NCBI GenBank assembly: GCA_963971405.1 | Contig: OZ020485.1 | Coordinates: 3,038,001-3,102,000 of the forward strand | DNA: 64,000 nucleotides | Reading direction: 5' to 3' | DNA from: Psococerastis gibbosa | Lineage: Eukaryota; Arthropoda; Insecta; Psocodea; Psocidae | Made by a program: the position numbers and the translations under genes | Shown: one piece after another, positions 58,201 through 64,000 of the stretch | How the letters are laid out: the number at the start of each line of letters is the position of its first letter | Position numbering within the stretch: position 1 is the stretch's first letter | Notes under the pieces: generated by a model | What the model saw: the letters and a program-made list of their open reading frames with translations, nothing else | What the model was told of the DNA's origin: nothing | The model's database searches: none

Positions 58201-59856
58201 TACAGCTGCCGAATCGTTAATTGACAGAGCCGGGGGTTGGCCATCTTGGTAGCCTGGACCAGGTCTACTGCATTAAAAGGTTTTCTTCCCTCAATCTCTC
58301 TTACCTTTGAGTAATCTTCCTTCGTCAGTTTGAAGCCTCTCAGATCGTAGCGAGGGTTGTCCGTGCAGATACTAGGTGTGTCAGCACTGGTGTAGCGGGC
58401 TAGCGAGAAGTCACTGGCTCCTAGTGGCAGTCGTGCCATAACATATCCATTGCCAACGTCAGACCACGCCGACTGCATTAAATAGTTGGCCACATCTGCA
58501 GTTAGGTGCTGGATATTGTATACCGTTGAGTCTGTTACAGCGGCCCCAAAGCCTTCGATCTCTTGATATTTTACATTTGGGTTGAGTGATATGTAAGTAG
58601 CTGCAAACAATTTTGAGACATTATTTATTACGGCACACGGTTTTTCTTTACAAACTCTCAATTTCTTATTGCAAGGCATTCCAGGCAAACATGGAGCGAT
58701 GCGGCGTCTGACTACACTGTTCGTGCTAAGAAGCTTACAGGCATCAAATTTAGTTGAATACTCATACATCCAATTATGCATAGGGCAATGGTGAAAAAAC
58801 CTTTTAAATAACTGAAGGTAATTTTAGTGTAATTTGGTGTGCTGATTACCGTACGAAAAAATAACGAAAAAGTCGTATCACCCACCAATTTCTCATATTT
58901 CAATATTAAATAAAAATAAATTTTATTAACCAATTGCCCTGATTACACACTCGAATATTTAGTCTACCCAATATTTATTCGATCCATGAAATATTTGGAA
59001 TGTTTATGTTGATGTATACGATTTAAATCTGAATTTAGGTGTTACACTTTCGAATTTTTCTTGGACCCATAAATATTATATATTTTTTTAGAAGTGGGGT
59101 TATGTATAACAAATTTATGCAAAGGTTTAACATTTTTAAGTTGGCAATATGAGTGTTTTACTGGTACCATATCAGTAGCAGCAGAGCCTCTAAAGCACAA
59201 CATATGACTTCTATGTATTGTCATTGAAGATCAGAACCTTTGTTGTTGACGAAGCGTTTGGTCAAATCGAGTACCACTATATCCCTAATTTATTCTTCTG
59301 ATACATTAACACGGTATAAATGTAAATGTTTGTATTCAGAAAATTTAATTCTTAGTAATTTTCCGATCTTCTTAGTAAACCTTCCGATCTGTGCCATCAC
59401 TGTAAAAGTACAATGCAGTGAATAGTGATGAAGACTCCCCCTGAAACGTTGTTGGTTCGAGCCATCCTTAAATTTTCTGGCTATGTCATTAACTTGAAAA
59501 ACTTAAGAAATTTACGCTAAAAAACCCTAACTCCTATAAGGTGGTCGTGCTATGCTGCAGAATCAAACTAATTATTTAAGACTATGAATTCTTACAAGTA
59601 TATGTATACCTCTTCCCTCCCTGCACTGCTTCTTGAGATTCTTGATCTGAGAGTTGAGTCGGTCGCCGTCCTTGCTGGTGGTGATGACTGTGAACTGGTG
59701 GGGTAGAGTGGGGCGTAGTTTTGGGTAGGTGTCGCAGTACGTACTGTTACACACACAGACCACGCTGCCTTGCCCGTAGTCCCTCCGAATGCACCCCTGG
59801 CTCTGGCAAATGCCCAGCACTGTTGCCAACACTACGCAGGCGATCGAAATCTGCAT
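49072..59856 (-). CDS. GBA1: Glucosylceramidase C (GH30, acid beta-glucosidase), 7 exons
   Basis: Second intact GBA1-like gene. Coding exons on the minus strand: 59856-59610, 58600-58305, 56873-56707, 56398-56170, 53948-53718, 53132-52837 and 49204-49072, a total of 1599 bp or 532 residues. All borders are GT-AG and phases equal those of gene A. Signal peptide MQISIACVVLATVLGICQSQ; then SVVCVCNSTYCDTY, EIEGFGAAVTDS, ARLPLGASDFS, VWSPPQW, TTTNEG with the acid/base Glu, IWSTETSC with the nucleophile, WFDWNLALDLQGGPNW and FYKQPAFYGIAHFSRY. Differences from gene A include a shorter exon 4 and a longer C-terminus rich in Asn and Tyr. The start was chosen 8 nt after an AG acceptor; an ATG further upstream lies in the presumed intron. 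Introns hold LINEs, hAT elements, SINEs and relic exons. Confidence 0.93.
49307..49432. repeat. GA-rich microsatellite
   Basis: Imperfect (GA)n with GATAGATA interruptions, in intron 6 of gene C. Confidence 0.95.
49590..51822 (+). mobile_element. RTE-like LINE, 5'-truncated, split by an hAT element
   Basis: Frame 49612-50912 encodes an RT: VRDAMNRLKNNKASGVDNIP, IITPVFKKGDKSQCCNYRGI, GDYQTGFRRNRSTTDQL, LFVDFCKAYDSI with the catalytic Asp, GVKQGDGLSPLLFNLVLE, FLGYADDLNVM and the thumb VLIYGGEAWALTKKE. After the hAT insertion (50921-51548) it resumes in frame at 51557 with ILRSRRLQWMGHVVRMP to a stop at 51822. Removing the insertion and one copy of its 8-bp duplication restores the frame. The endonuclease is missing through truncation. 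Confidence 0.87.
50921..51548 (+). mobile_element. hAT element with transposase C-terminal remnant
   Basis: Ends CATAGGCGTAAATT and AATTTACGCCTATG are inverted repeats; the perfect 8-bp duplication CACACAAA lies at 50913-50920 and 51549-51556. At about 51180-51360 the plus strand reads SCERSFSCLRRLKTYTRNTT and GQDRLSSLALMAIEREI, the hAT dimerisation domain at the transposase C-terminus. The rest of the transposase is deleted, so it is non-autonomous. The termini match those of 15508-16112. Confidence 0.92.
51926..52007. mobile_element. 82-bp hAT-type MITE
   Basis: Ends CAGGGCCTGATTTAC and GTAAATCAGGCGCTG, with a perfect 8-bp duplication TTTACAGT at 51918-51925 and 52008-52015. CAGGG is a classical hAT start. 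Very short and without coding capacity. Located in intron 6 of gene C. Confidence 0.85.
52016..52586. other. Remainder of gene C intron 6
   Basis: AT-rich with an AT dinucleotide run near 52358-52378. No gene recognised. Confidence 0.5.
52603..52827. mobile_element. Foldback SINE-like insertion at the exon 6 donor of gene C
   Basis: 225 bp between perfect 16-bp direct repeats ATCGCTTACTTGTTAT (52587-52602 and 52828-52843). Arms 52603-52680 and 52716-52794 are inverted copies with about 2 mismatches in 78 bp. The last part, CTCCGGCCGTGAGAGCC, is the inverted head of the family seen at 14343 and 45157. A 16-bp duplication is typical of LINE-type integration rather than of a cut-and-paste transposase. 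Confidence 0.87.
52837..53132 (-). CDS. Gene C exon 6
   Basis: 296 bp, acceptor TTTTCAG and donor AACAA|GTAAGC. Encodes WFDWNLALDLQGGPNW and HIAFVTPKGDETVTV. The donor lies inside the 16-bp target-site duplication of the adjacent foldback insertion, so a second copy of the donor exists at 52587-52602. Confidence 0.9.
53133..53717. other. Gene C intron 5
   Basis: No coding region or repeat recognised. Confidence 0.5.
53718..53948 (-). CDS. Gene C exon 5 (catalytic nucleophile)
   Basis: 231 bp, acceptor TTGCAG and donor TCA|GTGAGT. Encodes ICGIALHTYFDD and KKIWSTETSCIPG with the nucleophile Glu; two codons shorter than gene A. Confidence 0.9.
53949..54596. other. Gene C intron 4, proximal part
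   Basis: No gene recognised. A short TAT repeat lies near 53957-53975. Confidence 0.45.
54600..55225 (-). mobile_element. Rearranged LINE C-terminal fragment
   Basis: The minus-strand frame 55221-54960 includes LITRLLIGHTRLAHGLPL, and 54817-54620 includes VQHLLLVCPTYACYR, two motifs of the tail following RNase H in I-group LINEs. Between them, 54820-54945 is unrelated and begins with an ATA/AAT-rich run like a SINE tail, so an insertion splits the fragment. No RNase H active site remains. Confidence 0.6.
55226..55839. other. Gene C intron 4, middle part
   Basis: No gene recognised. Around 55545-55690 a segment with GCCCATCCCAG and GGATTTGAACTCTG could be part of a tRNA-like SINE, but this is weak. 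Confidence 0.35.
55840..56140 (+). repeat. SINE with (TTTA)n tail
   Basis: Ends with GTAAGAGAGGGCTTTATAGC and CTAACTCCGCTAGGTTGGCT, then AGTAATAGAACAA, AAGGCC and (TTTA)n. The GAGAGGGC...GCCCTAA block resembles the 3'UTR of the LINE at 28050-32690, and the GGTTGGCTTAGTAATAGAAC tail is shared with 15795-15850. It lies just downstream of gene C exon 4. Confidence 0.6.
56170..56398 (-). CDS. Gene C exon 4 (catalytic acid/base)
   Basis: 229 bp, acceptor TTTCCAG and donor ATG|GTAAGC. Encodes NGVRINALTTTNEGFF with the acid/base Glu followed by Gly, and FDDMRSYIPEA (DDQR-like). Confidence 0.9.
56707..56873 (-). CDS. Gene C exon 3
   Basis: 167 bp, acceptor TTTTTTAG and donor AAAT|GTGAGT. Encodes LTVLGSVWSPPQWMKE and KKECYAAYAVYHQ. 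Three codons longer than in gene A. Confidence 0.88.
56915..57040. repeat. Fragment of dispersed repeat R1
   Basis: TTTCCTATACGTTAGTATAAGGAAAAC and ATAATTTTTCTGTAGAACC with ATCGATGATT correspond to the two ends of R1 with the middle deleted. Confidence 0.5.
57425..57645 (-). pseudogene. Relic exon 2 inside gene C intron 2
   Basis: The minus strand reads GAKNFSLARYTSAD (gene C: GASDFSLARYTSAD), then about 95 unrelated bases, then CTENLRNHLKGHLAKADFSK followed by an intact GTAAGG donor. It is a tandem duplicate of the 3' half of exon 2, interrupted and lacking its 5' half. Confidence 0.8.
57730..58015 (+). repeat. SINE-like repeat with (AAAT)n tail
   Basis: A GC-richer unit (GGCACAGTCTCGCTGAGTGC, ACTCGACTACCGCGACTGGG) that ends AATGCAATAAATAAATAAAG. 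Composition and tail stand out from the surrounding intron. No second copy in the window. Confidence 0.45.
58305..58600 (-). CDS. Gene C exon 2
   Basis: 296 bp, acceptor TTTGCAG and donor AAAG|GTAAGA. Encodes the GFG and LPLGASDFS strands. The intron just upstream happens to stay open in the same frame for about 60 codons and is paralogous to the intron of B, so it is not evidence for coding. Confidence 0.9.
58601..59609. other. Gene C intron 1
   Basis: The first 120 bp are similar to intron 1 of locus B next to exon 2 (45745-45870). No gene recognised in the rest. Confidence 0.5.
59610..59856 (-). CDS. Gene C exon 1
   Basis: 247 bp as in A. Signal peptide and domain I cysteines. Donor AAGAG|GTATAC. 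Upstream CTTACAG at 59865-59871 is a likely acceptor of a 5'UTR intron. Confidence 0.9.
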
Positions 59857-60933
59857 TGGTATTCCTGTAAGTGCATCAAATAAGACCAAGCTATGCTATG
59901 CTTACTTTTGTAACCTAAATCTAGGCAGTAACGAGAATTTTGGGAAGGCGGGGGGGGGGGGGGGAGAGGGGGGTTCAGTCAACATTACGCTACCCGTTTG
60001 AAATGTAGTAAAATTATAGTTTACGTACCGTATATTACATGTGACTTAAACACATGTTATGCAAATAGGGGGGGGGGGCAGTAGTCTCACCGGGGAAATG
60101 GTTTGATAAAATAGGCGCGAAATAGTGGGGGTTTCATTTTAATTTTTAATATGAGTAAATTAGCAGTAAATTGTACAGTAGAAGATTCATGTAACTATGA
60201 TCAGGTGGGCCGGGTCTGGCGGGTGGGTTTCCCCCGGGGAAAATGTTTTATAAAATGCGGTGAAATATAAGTAGTTTACGCCTTTTGGTAGCGGTAAAGT
60301 TTAGAAGATACCGCCGAAGTTTCTCATTACGACAAACAGAGTACATCCATGCAGACATTTTTACACTTCAAGTCCTATTGAACCCCCGGGCCGAGGTAGA
60401 TTTTTTTGTTAAAATATGGGTGCAAAATTGTAGGGGTTTACGCATTCTGGCCAAAATATTTTTCCAGAGGGGGAGGGAGGGGGGGGGGGGTTACAACCCT
60501 TAAAATACATGCAGTATATTGGTAATTATAATATTTATTCCAGAAAACATTAACTTCAATAAAATTAATAGTTTACGACCGAATTTTTAAACTGCCACAT
60601 TCGACCAAAATGCCGGCGCAGGTGAAAGCTATCGTACGTAGAAAGCTGATAGCTCAGTAATCATCGATGTAGAGAGTTGAAATAAAGCCTATTAAATTTC
60701 ATGAAAATTCCTGAGTCAATAGTATGATTGTATGAACAAGTTTTCACTCAAATTAACACATTGTAAAACAGTTGTTGAGTAAAAACAGATAATTTTGTTA
60801 TCGATTTATTCTTTAGTTGCGTTTGTATTTTTCAAAATATCAATCAGTCACGAGTGGCTCTGTAACTCGGCCTATATTAACAGATCAGTCTTCTGCTTCC
60901 ACTGTAATAAAAGACCATGCCCGAACGGATTTA
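59857..60933. other. 5' flank of gene C
   Basis: Contains several G homopolymers (near 59950, 60068, 60478) and, at 60061-60440, units resembling the satellite of 5990-6850 (CCGGGGAAAATGTTTTATAA, GTTTACGCC, AGCGGTAAAG). No coding region recognised. Confidence 0.5.
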
Positions 60934-61812
60934 TTGCTTTCCAATTTATACGTAGTATAAGGAAAGCTTTGTGATGGTCGAAATTTTCGATTCCGAGATT
61001 TCAACGGATTTACACGTTTTGAGGTCCCAGGAACCCAAAAAAGTGGTTTTTACGAAATGTTTGTCTGTCGCTCTGTCGCTCTGTCTGTATGCCTGTCTGT
61101 TCGTCGATTTTGATGAAATTCTGCGTGTAGGTTCACAAAAATCATACATCGGAACGATTTTTATTTTATTTTGGGCTATCTCAATTTGGGGGGGGGGGGG
61201 GGGGGTTTATATTCAAAAAACTCCAAAAAAACGCCTAAAAAAATAATTATGTATCCAAAACGGCTCTAACGATTTCTTTTAAATTCAGATATATTGTAGT
61301 CGTTATTAATGCTGACAAAATGCGTGGGGTCACTTGCCCCTTGATAGGTTGCTTCAGGGGGTAAAAAAAATAAAAATAACTAAATTTTAATGAAAAAATG
61401 ACTAAAAAATAATTTTTCTGTGAAACCTTTCCATCGATGATTTCTACCTTCAGGCATGTATTAGGTGTTAAATTGAGTAACGAAACCGGACAAGTTGCTT
61501 TCCCAGAAAAGTATTTGGTTTTGTGGAAAAAATGTTTTTTTTTGAAAAAATGATAGAAAATTCACGTTGACGTTGAAATGCATTGCGCGCCCTGCCAGTA
61601 TTGCTGAGTGAAAATGTGTTGGTCTGACCCATCTAGAATTTACCTCACCTCTAGTGACATCAGGTGGACAACACCACACCCCCCCCCCCCCCCCCCGAGA
61701 TATCGGAAATTTAACCATAGGAAAATTATTTACCATGAAATTACTCATTTTCTCTATCTACTAATTTTGATAAATTGGAAAGCATGTTCGAGTAAACTCG
61801 GACCGGTTCTTT
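60934..61812 (+). repeat. Dispersed repeat R1, longest copy
   Basis: About 880 bp from TTGCTTTCCAATTTATACGT to GAGTAAACTCGGACCGGTTC. Contains the GTCTGT microsatellite, a run of about 18 G (61188-61206), 'GGGTCACTTGCCCCTTGATA' and a run of about 19 C (61678-61697). No long open frame. Ends are shared by at least two other copies, but no target-site duplication was identified. Confidence 0.75.
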
Positions 61813-61989
61813 CATATGATATTGAATCGATTAATTAGAATTATTATAAATTATACGATTTTATTTATTCCTTATTATTTTCCTATCTTAACTATATAAA
61901 TAATCCTTCAACTTCCACCTAATTCAATATACACGACCTATTGTATTTTAAGTTGCCGGAGGCACCCACAAAATGACAATCTCATGTTT

Positions 61990-62272
61990 AGTACCTAGCC
62001 TTTCTTACCTTTCATTGATATTCGCTTTGCCAGTTTGACGTATTCCGAGTTAAAACTTGAGGTCTTCAGTTATAGACTCCCTTAGGGTGTAGTGACTAGT
62101 GACTAGTGAGTGAGAAACTCAAACTCATTCCTGTGATATCATGTCTATGCGAGAAGTTGGTCTCCTAGAGTTGTCCGTGTCCAAAACTGTTGTCTGACCA
62201 CACCGATAACGTTATGGTTGGCCACATCCGGGCTTAGCTGCTGCAGACGCGACGCCACAGTTCACTTCCTTA
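61990..62272 (-). pseudogene. Relic exon 2 of a lost glucosylceramidase copy D
   Basis: The minus strand from about 62255 reads LQQLSPDVANHNVIGVV (gene C: IQHLTADVANYLMQSAW). Further on, GTGTAGTGACTAGTGAGTGAGAA matches the FSLARYT region with changes, and a TTACCTTTCATTGATAT donor region ends it near 62005. The open frame is lost. It shows that another copy once lay upstream of gene C. Confidence 0.65.
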
Positions 62273-62295
62273 TTTATTAGTGAAAAACTAATTGT

Positions 62296-64000
62296 TGCTT
62301 TCCAATTTATACGTAGGCTAGTATAAGGAAAGCTTTGTGATGGTCGAAATTTTCGATTCCGAGATTTCAACGGGTTTACACGTTTTGAGGTCCCAGGAAC
62401 CCAAAAAATTTTTTTTTTACGAAATGTCTGTCTGTCGCTCTGTCTGTATGTCTGTCTGTGTGTCTGTCTGTGTGTCTGTCTGTATGTCTGTCTGTTCATC
62501 GATTTCCGGGCAAACTACTCGGCCGATTTTAAGGAAATTTTGCATATAGCTTCAAAAAAATCGAATACCGCTACTCAACTTTAAATTTTGAACGCCGCCT
62601 TTACGATATGAATGTTAGTCCGATTCACGGCCCGCCTATACCGCCTTGGTTTTACAATCCACCCGTCTCTTCCTTTGGTCTCCAAATATTAAGTAAAGCC
62701 AACACTCCAACCCTCATATACCGTAAGCTATTCCGTAATATAACATTGCAGTTCCCACGACCGAGTTGGTCCCACTTTTACACAGACGGCTCCAGGACAG
62801 ACACTGGTGTGGGTGCAGCCTTTATCCATGATACAGTGCCGTACGTATTCCCGCTTTTGCCTATATGCTCTATATTTACTGCTGAACTATTCGCCATCCT
62901 TCAGTGCCTAAATTTCATCCTCCTACACTCCATACCGAACGTAGTCATTTTTTCAGACAGCCAGAGCGCACTGCAAGCAATAGGACCTACCTACAGCAAG
63001 GAATGCCCCTTAGTTAAAGAAATCCACCAGCTACTGAATATCATGGCCCCCTACCAAAAAATCCATTTCCATTGGGTCCCGTCTCATGCTGGTATACCAG
63101 GAAATGAGGAAGCCGACAAAGCGGCAAAGACAGCTGCCACACTAGTGTCTGCCCCATGGCCCACACTGCTCCTAAGTGACGTTACCTACGCAAATCTATC
63201 TTGGAAAAATGGCAACAGAAAATCTGGAATGGGCCAGCTGTCGTGCAAAACAAATTGCGAGCAGTTAAGCCCATCATAACGGAATGGGAAACGTCCTATC
63301 GAATCAGCCGCAAGGAGGAAATTGTATTGGCCCGAATTAGAATAGGGCATACGAGCCTCACTCACTAACATCTAATGAGGAATGAGGCGCCCCCCTATGC
63401 ACAAGGTACGGAGTGGCCCTCACAATAGCTCACCTTCTTCTCGATTGCCCAACCTACTCGGTCCAACGAGCCTCCGTCCTACGAGCACCCTCCTCCCTCT
63501 CCGATGCTCTAGGAAACAAAATAACAGCCACAAATAATATCATACAATTCCTAAGAGCCACCGGCCTTTTCTTCAACATTTAACCATCACCCCCCCCCCC
63601 CTCCCCACTACTTACACAACAGAACGGATAACTTTCTACCACTAAATAATCGGTAAACATTCCCAATTTCCTTGCGCAAATTCCCAACAGGGAACCGCGC
63701 TTTAAAAAAGAAAATCATACCTCGAGACCATTTTATTTTTATTTTGGGCTAACTCAATTTGGGGATTTGGGGGGGGGGGTTTATTCTCAAAAAACTAAAA
63801 AAAAAGTCTAAAAAAATTATTTCTCAAAAATGGCTCCAACGATTTCTTTTAAATTCACATATATTGTAGTCGTTATTAATGTTCACAAAATGCGGGGGGT
63901 CGCTTGCCCCTTGATAGTTTGCTTCTGGGGGTAAAAAATTAAAATAACTCAATTTTCATGAAAAATGACTAAAAAATAATTTTTCTGCGGAACCTTTTTA
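62296..64000 (+). repeat. Dispersed repeat R1, interrupted and running off the window
   Basis: Left part 62296-62560 has TTGCTTTCCAATTTATACGT and a long GTCT microsatellite (62425-62500). After a LINE insertion it resumes at about 63708 (AAAATCATACCTCGAGACCA) and continues through a G-run to the window end. Confidence 0.75.
62561..63707 (+). mobile_element. 5'-truncated I-group LINE end with RNase H
   Basis: Frame 62608-63279 encodes RNase H: HFYTDGSRTDTGVGAAF, IFTAELFAIL, VVIFSDSQSALQAI and FHWVPSHAGIPGNEEADKAA, so all four catalytic acidic positions are present. A frameshift near 63195 leads to the tail RIRIGHTSLTH and, after more shifts, HLLLDCPTYS and IIQFLRATGLFFNI with a stop near 63583. 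The RT is missing. It is inserted in repeat R1. Confidence 0.85.

Noticed and set aside
58600-58781. N-terminal extension of gene C exon 2 (open frame continues upstream with several Cys codons)
   Set aside because: The acceptor TTTGCAG and the paralogous exons in A and B place the exon start at 58600; the upstream part matches intron DNA of locus B.

Overview
The window is eukaryotic nuclear DNA from an invertebrate animal. It is AT-rich, its genes are split by GT-AG introns, and it is heavily populated by non-LTR retrotransposons, a BEL/Pao LTR element, SINEs and hAT- and CACTA-like DNA transposons. A BEL/Pao element plus an expanded glucosylceramidase family fits a protostome such as an arthropod, but the sequence alone does not settle the taxon. 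Prokaryotic features (operons, ribosome binding sites, CRISPR) are absent.

The organising theme is a tandem cluster of acid beta-glucosidase / glucosylceramidase genes (GH30, GBA1-like), all on the minus strand. Gene A (10125-16963) and gene C (49072-59856) each have seven coding exons with identical intron phases (1,0,2,0,0,2). They reconstruct to uninterrupted proteins of 530 and 532 residues. Between them lies a broken locus B (21819-46413). It has lost exons 3 and 4, carries a stop codon just after the catalytic nucleophile in exon 5, has a second, frameshifted copy of exon 1, and has its last exon cut in two by a 4.2 kb CACTA-like transposon. Relic exons lie inside gene A (exon 5), inside gene C (exon 2) and upstream of gene C (exon 2 of a vanished copy D). 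The family is therefore turning over by tandem duplication and decay.

Layout: 1-10 kb is gene-poor and holds MITEs, a SINE, an hAT-type element with an internal satellite array, and a possible transporter remnant. 10-17 kb is gene A. 17-21.4 kb is its 5' flank, filled with LINE fragments. 21.8-26.1 kb is the CACTA-like element in the last exon of B. 26.3-33 kb is intron 6 of B with nested LINEs, including a nearly complete CR1/Jockey-group LINE. 33-37.5 kb holds exons 6 and 5 of B, SINEs and foldback DNA. 37.7-43.2 kb is a young BEL/Pao element inserted in a LINE. 43.8-47 kb holds exons 1 and 2 of B. 49-60 kb is gene C with an RTE-like LINE, hAT elements and SINEs in its introns. 60-64 kb is repeats, relic D and another LINE.

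The two intact genes would encode secreted or lysosomal enzymes with a signal peptide that cleave glucosylceramide. Both keep the two catalytic glutamates but replace the usual proline after the acid/base residue (NEP becomes NEA or NEG). All repeat boundaries quoted with target-site duplications were read directly from the sequence.
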